This document shows positions 1 to 7,759 of a stretch of 64,000 nt of DNA, one piece after another. The stretch comes from Atlantibacter sp. RC6 (GTDB taxonomy: Bacteria; Pseudomonadota; Gammaproteobacteria; Enterobacterales; Enterobacteriaceae), in assembly GCF_014193285.1 (NCBI RefSeq), contig NZ_JACHZE010000005.1, positions 1-64,000 of the forward strand, given 5' to 3'. Both the position numbers and the translations under genes were made by a program. The notes below the pieces were generated by a model. That model searched no databases and was not told the origin of the DNA. It was given only the letters and a program-made list of their open reading frames with translations. The first letter of the stretch is position 1. Each line of letters opens with the position of its first letter.

Positions 1-495
1 TCGTCGGAAAAACGCTTCTTCATGGGGATGTCCTCATGTGGCTTATGAAGACATTACTAGCATCGCGGTGTGTTAATCAACGGGGAGCAGGTCAGTGTTG
101 AGTCTGGGGCCTGCACTGACAGGGACTTCATGTAGGTGTTAGCATGCTTTCCTGCCGGCCGAGACGATCCTGCTAACCGGGGGCGGTTTGTTCTTGAATA
201 GTCTCGTTCCGGCATCAGTTACTGCCTGTTCCGGGCTGTCTCTGTATTGAACGCAGAGTACAGTCAGTAATCCACCACCACTCTAATCCGGCGGGACAGA
301 TTTCTTAAGCAACCCACAACGTTGTAACTGGGGCACCCGGGAGTAGCGAGAGGCCACAGCTTGCTACGCAGCGGTGACTATGGTTTTGGAGCATCGTCAG
401 TTGTGCTTCTGGTACATATAAGAGACAGTCTTACTCGCTAGCGACTCGCGCCACCTCCACTTAAGTAATAAGTCTAAAGTTTCGTAATTATCTTA
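1..495. other. Left end of window, no gene recognised
   Basis: I find no open frame with a ribosome binding site on either strand that resembles a protein. One frame runs in from outside and stops near position 48, so the 3' end of an interrupted or mobile-element gene could lie here, but it is too short to name. The stretch is less AT-rich than the operon that follows and may be a mobile-element remnant. Confidence 0.4.
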
Positions 496-503
496 TTGCC
501 AGA

Positions 504-531
504 TTGACCAAATCCATAACATGAGTAACAT
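504..531 (+). promoter_or_regulatory. Candidate sigma-70 promoter of the base-modification operon
   Basis: TTGACC at 504-509 and TAACAT at 526-531 are separated by 16 bp. Transcription would begin near 538, just upstream of the ops-like element at 552-583, which is the geometry seen at RfaH-controlled operons. The -10 match is imperfect, so this is a pattern-based call only. Confidence 0.35.
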
Positions 532-551
532 TTGTAAATGTTCATACAAAC

Positions 552-583
552 GCAGTGCCTATGCAACTGAGGGCGGTAGCGTG
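552..583 (+). promoter_or_regulatory. JUMPstart-like element with perfect ops core
   Basis: GGCGGTAGCGTG at 572-583 is identical to the 12-nt ops core that pauses RNA polymerase and recruits the antiterminator RfaH. It is preceded by CAGTGC at 553-558, as in a shortened JUMPstart element. It lies about 180 bp upstream of the first gene of the accessory operon and on the coding strand. RfaH binding to ops is established for O-antigen, LPS core, haemolysin and F-transfer operons. Its use for this operon is inference. Confidence 0.7.
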
Positions 584-765
584 GGTCGAGGTCTCACTTG
601 CTAAGTGGGAAGCCAATTGGCTATCACGTTCGAGCCTGTTCTTAGAGGCAAGAGATTGAAACGTGCTATCCGGTTAGTCCAGATCATAGCTGAACCAAAT
701 TCTGGATTAGGCCCAATAAACTATATCAACTAAAAAGATGTTTTTTATAGCATGAGGTTTTGTTT

Positions 766-1851
766 ATGCACGTCATTTACGGAGAAACTATTAACGATGT
801 AATAATGAAACTCCTAGAAAAAGTGCTTAATGAAGGAGTTCGTATTTCGACAAGGAATGGGGATGCTATAACTATTTATGATGTTAGTATGATCTTACGA
901 AACCCTAGATCAAGGCATTTAAGTTTAGCGGGTCGAAAAAATAATATATTTTCCACATTTGCTGAAGCTATATGGGTTTTTGCTGGCGACAACAGAATTA
1001 AACCATATCTAAATTTTTTTTTACCAAGAGCGCCTAAATACTCAGATGATGGTGTCATTTGGCGAGCAGCTTATGGGGAAAGACTATACGCTCACGGGCA
1101 ACTTGAAAATGTCGTGCAACAATTCAAAAAAGAAGGAATATTTACAAGAAGAGCAGTCATTAGCTTATACATGCCTGACAGAGATACGAATGAAAGCCTC
1201 ATAAAAGTATACAACATAGAACATAGTGTCGATATTCCTTGTAATAACTTAATTCATTTCTTTATCACTCCTGACAAAAATTTAAACATTAAAATAGTTC
1301 AAAGAAGCGGCGATCTAATATTTGGAGTGAGCAATATAAATCTTTTCGAGTTTAGTTTACTTCAAGAGATAGTACTTTCAATATTACAGAGGGAAGTTGA
1401 TAGCGAGATTAAACTGGGATACTTACATCAGTCAGTAACAAATCTTCATATATATGATGATAGAGTAGGACAAGCCAATGAAATATACGAAAGAAAAGAA
1501 GAACAAATGACAGATTTGATAAACGATGATGAAATATCATTCCCTCCATCGTTACAAAATATAAAATCATTATTCTGTGATATAGTTTCATTCCTTGAAA
1601 GAATAATAACAGAAAATGAACATAAAATAGACACAATAGATATGGAAACCGAAAATCTAAAAAAAATATTTATTAAACACTTTGTAGAAACTGAAAGGAA
1701 TTTACTTTGGGGATATGCAGAAGCAGCTCTATCATATATTTTCCAGGAAAGATTCAACCAACCAATAGTGTTAAAAACTAAGTTAAGCAATGATTTCAAT
1801 CTAAGCGTAACTTCTAATTATTTTAATAATTCTAATAAGGACCGTCTATGA
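766..1851 (+). CDS. Thymidylate synthase-like enzyme (possible dNMP hydroxymethylase)
   Basis: This 361-residue protein has the thymidylate synthase fold signature in order: Glu67 in EAIWVFAGD, the phosphate-binding arginine pair in FTRRAVISLYMPD, the catalytic Cys159 in DIPCNN, QRSGD, and a late LHIY motif. The segment after QRSGD reads GVSNIN rather than GLPFNI, so the pyrimidine-selecting asparagine may be altered. About 125 C-terminal residues extend beyond the usual 264-residue length. The ATG at 766 has GAGG eight bases upstream; an in-frame TTG at 760 is less likely. Members of this family also make 5-hydroxymethyl-dUMP or -dCMP in phages. With a dNMP kinase and a thymine-modification-type protein next to it, hydroxymethylation is a reasonable but unproven activity. 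It overlaps the next gene by ATGA. Confidence 0.8.
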   Translation: MHVIYGETINDVIMKLLEKVLNEGVRISTRNGDAITIYDVSMILRNPRSRHLSLAGRKNNIFSTFAEAIWVFAGDNRIKPYLNFFLPRAPKYSDDGVIWRAAYGERLYAHGQLENVVQQFKKEGIFTRRAVISLYMPDRDTNESLIKVYNIEHSVDIPCNNLIHFFITPDKNLNIKIVQRSGDLIFGVSNINLFEFSLLQEIVLSILQREVDSEIKLGYLHQSVTNLHIYDDRVGQANEIYERKEEQMTDLINDDEISFPPSLQNIKSLFCDIVSFLERIITENEHKIDTIDMETENLKKIFIKHFVETERNLLWGYAEAALSYIFQERFNQPIVLKTKLSNDFNLSVTSNYFNNSNKDRL

Positions 1852-2405
1852 AAATTGCATTCATGGGCATATCGGGTAGTGGAAAAGACTTTCTTGCCAA
1901 TTATCTGGTATCCAACTATGGATTTATTAGATTATCATTTAGCGATCAACTCAAAAAATTGGCCAATTATATTTATCCTTGGATGGAAAAGGATTACCCC
2001 CCTGAAAATAAAATGTTACCATTCAATATAACCTTACCTACCGGCGACTTTATCAGCCATTCACCAAGAGATATATGGCTGAGCTTAGACAGCCTAAGGG
2101 AAATTGAAGAAAAAATATTTATCAGAATGCTATCAGAAGAGTTGAAAATTTTAGAAAAAAATGGAGGGATGAATAAAAATATAATAATTACTGACATAAG
2201 ATCAAATGAAGAATTCGCATGGTGTAAGAACAATCAGTTCACTATAGTACATATAGAACGGGAAAATAACAATTATAAAAAATACGAAATCGACAAGTAT
2301 GTCACTGAGAATAAAACAAAATCAGAATATCATTTTGACAACAATGTGAACGGAATTGATAGTTTTAAACATTTCTTCGAAAAGGTATTATTAAGTGAAC
2401 AGTAA
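1848..2405 (+). CDS. Deoxynucleoside monophosphate kinase-like P-loop protein
   Basis: The 185-residue protein begins with MKIAFMGISGSGKD, a P-loop (residues 7-14) of the nucleoside/nucleotide kinase type. A later IIITDIRSNEEF segment resembles the phage T4 gp1 dNMP kinase group. Such kinases in modified-base phages raise unusual dNMPs towards triphosphates. Here it would act on the product of the thymidylate synthase-like enzyme encoded just upstream, with which it shares an ATGA stop-start overlap. The substrate is inferred from context, and other small P-loop kinases cannot be excluded. Confidence 0.7.
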   Translation: MKIAFMGISGSGKDFLANYLVSNYGFIRLSFSDQLKKLANYIYPWMEKDYPPENKMLPFNITLPTGDFISHSPRDIWLSLDSLREIEEKIFIRMLSEELKILEKNGGMNKNIIITDIRSNEEFAWCKNNQFTIVHIERENNNYKKYEIDKYVTENKTKSEYHFDNNVNGIDSFKHFFEKVLLSEQ

Positions 2406-3426
2406 AAACGATCAACTTTTTTGTAATGTCAGAGAAATGAAAATTAAAACCGCTAAACCTATCTTGAATGAAGCTGTTATTAGGGAATGGTTTTATCATC
2501 AACGAGAGAGGACATCCATATATTACAAGAAAGAGATACTTAACCTTCCGCCATATTGGACAGACGACAAAATATTGAGAAACTATAAATTTGTAAATAC
2601 TAAAAGAACATGGGACAAAGAAACCAAATGGTTATTGAAAAATATAACAAACAACAATAAATTAACTTATGAAAATAAAATACTTAATTCATTTTTGTTT
2701 AGAGTAATAAATAAAAGCGATACATTAAATGAACTTGATGCGCCCTTTGATTTCACAAAAATGACTATTCGCGACATCAATGAAAAGATCAGAGAAAAGA
2801 CAATAAATATATCATTAAAAAAACCAGGCTACGTATTTTTTAGTGCAGCCTATATTTTAGGAGGTCCGAAGTTTAACTTCGGAAAATACTTAAAAAATAT
2901 AGAAGGAATACCGGAAAATGATATGGTAATTAGAATGATAAAATTTGTTTATTATAACCAAGATAAAATCGTTAATGGTGTAAAATCATCAGGAAATCAG
3001 TTCGAAGTTTTTGAACATTTAAAATCATTCTCAGGGATTGGGGATTTTCTAGCATATCAAATTTTCATAGATCTGACATACATACCCAACTTTCCGTTTA
3101 CAGAATTGAACTTTGTTATTTCAGGTCCTGGTTGTGAAAGAGGAATTAATTGGATTTTTTCTAATAGAGATGGAATGAATAGCGAAGAGTGTTTATTCTG
3201 GTTCACTATAAACCAAAATAACATCGCTGAAAAGTATAGTGAAAATTGGAACATGGATGAAATATTCCATTTCCTGCCTAAAGAAGAAAGAGTTTACACT
3301 TTAATGGACATGGAAAATAGTGGTGCATGCGAGATAGATAAAAGATGCCGAACTAAATTTAACAATAAAAGGCCTAAACAAAAATATCATTATCAAAGCA
3401 ATAATATAGAATTATTTTATAATTAG
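2395..3426 (+). CDS. 5-hmdU DNA kinase helical / aGPT-Pplase-like protein
   Basis: The 343-residue protein carries the pattern of the helical family found in 5-hmdU DNA kinases and the alpha-glutamyl/putrescinyl thymine pyrophosphorylases. That includes the N-terminal WFYHQRERTSIYY...PPYWTDDKILRNYKFVNTKRTWD block and the later GIGDFLAYQIFIDLTY and SGPGCERGINWIF blocks. Members sit in phage and bacterial operons for thymine hypermodification and resemble helix-hairpin-helix DNA glycosylases. No P-loop is visible in this chain, so if phosphorylation occurs the neighbouring kinase would have to supply it. The start is a GTG overlapping the upstream gene by 11 bases; an ATG at 2437 is the alternative. 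Recognition is from memory of conserved motifs, not a search. Confidence 0.6.
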   Translation: MNSKNDQLFCNVREMKIKTAKPILNEAVIREWFYHQRERTSIYYKKEILNLPPYWTDDKILRNYKFVNTKRTWDKETKWLLKNITNNNKLTYENKILNSFLFRVINKSDTLNELDAPFDFTKMTIRDINEKIREKTINISLKKPGYVFFSAAYILGGPKFNFGKYLKNIEGIPENDMVIRMIKFVYYNQDKIVNGVKSSGNQFEVFEHLKSFSGIGDFLAYQIFIDLTYIPNFPFTELNFVISGPGCERGINWIFSNRDGMNSEECLFWFTINQNNIAEKYSENWNMDEIFHFLPKEERVYTLMDMENSGACEIDKRCRTKFNNKRPKQKYHYQSNNIELFYN

Positions 3427-3447
3427 CAAATTACAAAGGATTTAAAA

Positions 3448-3939
3448 ATGGTTAAAGAAATTAAGAAAAATGTTTTTGTTAGCCATCATCATAAAGACGA
3501 CGCGAGTGTTGATGGAGTTTCTCGTTTAGCTGCAGCAAAAGGTTATCATTTACGCAATAGTTCTATTAGAATGAAACCTGAAAACCAGCGACGAGTTGAG
3601 GAAAAAAAACTTAGTGACCGAACGATTGCACGTTTACTTAGAATGAAAATGAGGTGGGCTAGTCAAGTTATAGTTGTTATCGGGAAAGAGACACATACTA
3701 GACCTTGGGTAAACTGGGAAATTCAAGTAGCTCATCAACTTGGAAAACCAATCATAGGTGTATATGAAAATGGGTTAAAAGGCGATGTAAAACTACCAGA
3801 GAATCTCGAAAAGTATGCAACCTCTATAGTGGCCTGGAGAAGTGATGCCATTATCAACGCACTAGAAGGTAAAACTTCCTTTGAAAAACCTGATGGTACG
3901 GATCGTGATAAAGTTCAAGGTGGAAATGTCGTATGCTAA
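3448..3939 (+). CDS. ThsB-like TIR domain protein (DUF1863 type)
   Basis: This 163-residue single-domain protein starts with KNVFVSHHHKDD, the first strand and loop of DUF1863-type TIR domains. It carries WASQVIVVIGKETHTRPWVNWEIQ, in which Glu91 occupies the catalytic glutamate position of NAD-processing TIR enzymes. ThsB proteins of Thoeris use this fold to turn NAD into a signal that activates an effector. AAAGGA upstream supports the ATG at 3448. It is fourth in the operon and overlaps the Nmad2-like gene by 7 bases. No ThsA-type effector is adjacent, so whether it signals, regulates or kills is open. It is distinct in sequence from the two ThsB-like proteins at 8951-10116. Confidence 0.8.
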   Translation: MVKEIKKNVFVSHHHKDDASVDGVSRLAAAKGYHLRNSSIRMKPENQRRVEEKKLSDRTIARLLRMKMRWASQVIVVIGKETHTRPWVNWEIQVAHQLGKPIIGVYENGLKGDVKLPENLEKYATSIVAWRSDAIINALEGKTSFEKPDGTDRDKVQGGNVVC

Positions 3940-4595
3940 TTGATCCCAACTCACACCTTTATGTTTATGCAATAACGAGAGACTTTGGTTTTGCACCTAA
4001 TCCATTTCATGGAAGTTGTACCTTGGCAACATGCAAACCTGGAATTAGAAAGTCGGCTAAAGTGGGTGATTGGATACTCGGAGTTGGTGGAGCCAATTTA
4101 AAATCAGCTAAAAAAAAATGTATCCTATTAATGAAAGTTTCAGAAAAAATTAGTTTCAATGGTTATTGGGAGGATACCAGGTTCTCTCTCAAAAAGCCTG
4201 CTAGAAATGGTAGTCATGTACAAATTCTGGGCGATAATATCTACCATCAAAATGAAAACAATGAATGGGTACAAGAAGATTCTCATCATAGCAATGCTGA
4301 TGGTACATTTAACATGACAAATCTTGAACGAGATACTAGCTCCAATAACGTGTTGATTTCAGATCATTTTTATTATTTCGGTAATAAAGCGATTGAAGTA
4401 GACTTAGACTCAATTGAATATCACAGAATTAGAAACTATAAAAAAATCCCTTTAAATTCGACTATACCAGCCATTGATCTTATAAAAAAAATAGAATTTG
4501 ATTTTCGTAGTGATAAAAACTCAGTTATATCTGACCCATGTAATTTTTCTGATTTCTATAAACGTGTAGATCAGGGAACTGGAGAACTTTACTAA
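3933..4595 (+). CDS. Nmad2-like nucleotide modification-associated protein
   Basis: The 220-residue protein opens with YVYAITRDFGFAPNPFHG followed by CTLATCKPGIRKSAKVGDWILG. I recognise this as the signature of the nucleotide modification-associated domain Nmad2. Nmad families were named for their recurrent linkage to DNA base-modification enzymes and have no settled biochemical activity. The placement here, at the end of an operon with a thymidylate synthase homologue and an aGPT-Pplase-like protein, repeats that association. It is translationally coupled to the TIR gene by a 7-base overlap. A role in binding or processing modified nucleotides is inference. Confidence 0.6.
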   Translation: MLIDPNSHLYVYAITRDFGFAPNPFHGSCTLATCKPGIRKSAKVGDWILGVGGANLKSAKKKCILLMKVSEKISFNGYWEDTRFSLKKPARNGSHVQILGDNIYHQNENNEWVQEDSHHSNADGTFNMTNLERDTSSNNVLISDHFYYFGNKAIEVDLDSIEYHRIRNYKKIPLNSTIPAIDLIKKIEFDFRSDKNSVISDPCNFSDFYKRVDQGTGELY

Positions 4596-4931
4596 TAAAT
4601 ACATATATTATTTTCTGCATATTGTTTAGAGCAGGTGTGAAATGATTCTGGTAGACTGTCGTAATTTTCCCTTATCTCTCGAACTTGCTAATTTGAAGGA
4701 ATATCAGGTCTAGAATGGGCAAAACGTTACAATTTACCGCGTGTTTCCTAAAGTATCTATTGTCCAATGCGTAGTTATCCGTTTTGTTAAAGAGAAAAAG
4801 CGTCTTACCCAAGACTTCGATTGAACTAATTTTATAAATTGTTCTTGTTACTTAGAATACAACAAAAGCAAATGTTTTTTCGAATGCGTAAGTTTTAAAA
4901 AAAATTTTAATTTTTAAAAATGGAGATTTTT
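4596..4931. other. AT-rich spacer without a recognised gene
   Basis: The 336-bp gap between the Nmad2-like gene and the broken nuclease gene contains only short frames. A 23-codon frame from 4642 lacks a convincing ribosome binding site. The last 80 bases are strongly A+T and probably hold the promoter of the nuclease gene, but I see no clear -35/-10 pair. Confidence 0.4.
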
Positions 4932-6696
4932 ATGAAACTTGAAAAACTAATCTTAAAGAACTTTCGTGGCTATCATGGAGAACATAGCATTGACATTAAC
5001 TCACTAACTGCATTAGTTGGTCGTAATGATGTTGGTTGGTGTCTTCTTTGAACATAAACTATGTAAATATGATGCTACCGATAAATGTGTCGATAGCGTG
5101 GAAAATGAAGACGTGTCAATTGGATGTATCTTTTCAGGAGCTGATATACCTATAGTTTTGGATGCCACATCTATAACTAACCTTAAAGAAGAATATTTAT
5201 TAAATAGTAATGGAAAGCTAGAAATATATAGAGTATTTGCAAAAGGTAAGGGATCCGGCAGCGTTCAAGCTAAATGTATGGCTCCCTCAGCAAAAGGCGC
5301 GAAATCTTTACTTGCTAAAAAAAATGATGAACTTAAAGTAATTGCCGAATCTATTGGTGTTGATGGAGCTGATAAAAGGTCCAATGTTAGTTTAAGACAA
5401 GAAATTTACAGGAAAATTGGAGATTTAAAGCTTAAAGAAATCTTCGTTAAATTAAATGCTGAGGAGGGCAAGGTTATTTGTGAAAATATATATGACAAAC
5501 TCCCTCACTTTGCATTATTCCGCGCAGACAGGCCGAGTACCGATGAAGAATCAGAAGTACAGGATCCTATGAAGTCAGCGGTTCAAACAGCATTGCAGAA
5601 GATTGACATTCAACTTGAATCCATTAAAGAAAGCGTAAAAGAACATGCAGTTGAAGTGGCTGAAAACACAATTAAACATTTACATGATATATCTCCTAAT
5701 CTTGCTGCCGGGTTAATCCCAAAGTTTAAAGTGGAACCTAAGTGGGAAAATATTTTCAAGCTAACATTGGAAGATGATAGAGGAATAGCTATCAATAAAC
5801 GTGGTAGTGGTGTTAGACGTTTAGTCCTGATTAGTTTTTTTAAAGCGGAAGCAGAAAGATTGCAAAAAGGATTCCCAGATAAAGGAGTTATTTATGCAAT
5901 TGAAGAACCTGAAACATCTCAACACCCATCTAATCAAAGACTTCTTATTGATGCATTTCAAGAATTAGCAAATGCTGATAAATGCCAAGTATTGATTACC
6001 ACCCACGTCCCTGCACTTGTGGAAAAGATACCTACAGAATCTCTACGCCATATAACCCGAACACTCGATGATGGTTTAGAGGTTAAAAATGGTAATGATG
6101 ATGTGCTAAAGAACATAGCGAATGATCTTGGCGTATATCCTGATAGTAGGGCATCTGTTCTTGTATGCGTTGAAGGCCCTAATGATATAAACTTTTTAAA
6201 GAATATCGGTCAAATTTATCTCGACCACGGTGTTCCAAATGTTCCTGATATGATAAATGATCCGCGTATAGTTTTCATTCCAATGGGGGGACATACTCTT
6301 AAAGATTGGGTTAATAATAATTACTTAAAAATTCTAAATAAACCTGAGATTCACATCTATGATAGAGATGTTGCCATCCCTCCTCAGTATGAAAAAGAAT
6401 GTAAGTCAGTAAATGCTAGAAATGATGGTTCCATAGCATTCATGACTGAAAAAAGGGAAATGGAAAATTACTTACATCCTGATGCTATTCAGGCGGTGTT
6501 TGGTGTAAAAATAACCATGGATGATACGACAGATGTATCAACAGAGGTATCTGCTTTAACACGTTATAATGAAAGTAAAGCGAAGAAGAAGATAAATAAA
6601 TTTGCTACAGCAAAAATGAGTTATCAAATGCTCACTGCAAGTGATGCAAAAGGCGAGACATTAACTTGGTTTAATGCTATATATGCGAAATTATAA
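4932..6696 (+). pseudogene. OLD-type ATPase/TOPRIM nuclease, disrupted in Walker A
   Basis: Translation from the ATG at 4932 (GGAG upstream) gives MKLEKLILKNFRGYHGEHS and reaches ALVGRNDVG, the start of an ABC-type Walker A motif. It then runs into a stop at 5049-5051. The rest of the protein continues in another frame from about 5038 (GVFFEHKLCKYD). It includes a signature-like GSGVRRLVL, Walker B IYAIEEPE, the ITTHVP histidine switch, and a C-terminal TOPRIM-like region with VEGPNDINFLKN and HIYDRD. The K-S/T-xx-LEAL part of the P-loop is missing, so a small frameshifting deletion removed the ATP-binding lysine. Intact relatives include OLD nucleases, GajA of Gabija and AriA/AriB-like PARIS fusions. 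Which of these it was is not certain. Confidence 0.8.
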
Positions 6697-6703
6697 CATT
6701 TTG

Positions 6704-6727
6704 GAGCCGCAAGCACGGCTCTTTCTT
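6704..6727 (+). terminator. Intrinsic terminator after the broken nuclease gene
   Basis: GAGCCG at 6704-6709 and CGGCTC at 6716-6721 form a 6-bp stem with a 6-base loop, followed by TTTCTT. It lies 8 bp past the nuclease stop codon and separates it from the convergent TIR/SLOG operon. Confidence 0.7.
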
Positions 6728-6940
6728 CATATTATATATGATTGCTCTGTATATCGTCATCGTCTCACAACGTTTTCCTTGCACTTCGGCTCTGCTGCTA
6801 CTTATACAAATTAAAAGGCTACTATGTGTACGGGCTTTTGCACAGACCGACATATCAGATTAGGTTTAGCTCAGTACCGCAAGAGTGCCAAAGCAAGTCT
6901 AAGCTAATACATATAATGGTAATGGAATTTAAGTATTTTT

Positions 6941-7759
6941 TCAGCAACGTTTTACTAATCGGAAAAGTCCTCTCAAAATCATGGCGATAGCTTGGTCCAC
7001 ATGCGGAGTCTGTGCTAGCACAGTATTTTCTTCCTCAGTGAGTCCGTTATTAAGATCCTGGAAAGAGAAACCAGAAAATTCTTCCCGACCTCTCCAGTTG
7101 CGTTTCTGCATTCCGTCAGATGCCACAATATTTAGAGACTCGGTGATATCTTTTGCACATCCACCAAAGCCCCCCATAATGAAAAGGGGTTGTTTAGCGC
7201 GAAGTGATAATATAGCCTCTTCTGCTATACCAGGCATTGCCCCCTTATACTTATCTACCTGCCCGCCAAGAATAATACGGGCATGTGTGTCTTGTAACAT
7301 AGCATGTCGCATTGCTGTCAAACCTTTTTCCCAATCTTCATCAGAAGGAATAGTTGCTATGTAATGGGCTCGTTCTGCCATTGGCAACGACTCGCCATCC
7401 CGATTGAATAAAACAAGCCTTGCCATTCCTTTCAGGTCCGCACTGAGCCTTTCCAAGTCACTGGAATCTTTTTGCATATGCACCGGCCATGCCAGATAGT
7501 TCAATATACTGGAACGTTCATCCCCCTCATCCGCATCTCTTCTATGGCGTGCTACTAACTCAAATAACAGTTCAGTAAAACCGTTAGCACGTAAATCTCC
7601 TCCATAAACAATCCGGGCTCCCAAGGCTAATAAATGACGCGCAATTTCTGTCATCGCGTCATATAAATGCTGTTGACTTAACCCCAATACAGGCATATCT
7701 GGGCTATCTGATGTAGATATTGCAATAACATGCTGACTAAGCATTTCACGATAAGTCAT
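6941..7759 (-). CDS. Stand-alone SLOG-domain protein, possible ligand sensor
   Basis: This 272-residue protein shows SLOG (Rossmann-like nucleotide-binding) hallmarks: LLALGARIVYGGDLRANGF near residues 43-61 and LFIMGGFGG near residues 192-200. SLOG domains bind nucleotides, and the one in ThsA of Thoeris senses the TIR-made NAD derivative. No SIR2, macro, transmembrane or nuclease domain is fused to it, so any effector function would need a partner or an unrecognised activity. ATG at 7759 overlaps the TIR stop codon as ATGA and has GAGGG seven bases upstream. An ATG at 7780 would add seven residues. It is the last gene of the five-gene minus-strand operon. Confidence 0.7.
   Translation of the reverse strand: MTYREMLSQHVIAISTSDSPDMPVLGLSQQHLYDAMTEIARHLLALGARIVYGGDLRANGFTELLFELVARHRRDADEGDERSSILNYLAWPVHMQKDSSDLERLSADLKGMARLVLFNRDGESLPMAERAHYIATIPSDEDWEKGLTAMRHAMLQDTHARIILGGQVDKYKGAMPGIAEEAILSLRAKQPLFIMGGFGGCAKDITESLNIVASDGMQKRNWRGREEFSGFSFQDLNNGLTEEENTVLAQTPHVDQAIAMILRGLFRLVKRC

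Noticed and set aside
1-60. Possible 3' end of a transposase or other mobile-element gene
   Set aside because: Only about 15 codons are visible and none form a motif I can assign.
417-428. 12-bp match to the inner part of the Tn5 mosaic end
   Set aside because: The remaining 7 bases of the end do not match and no transposon genes are near; probably chance.
4642-4713. Short frame of 23 codons in the AT-rich spacer
   Set aside because: No ribosome binding site of strength and no recognisable product.
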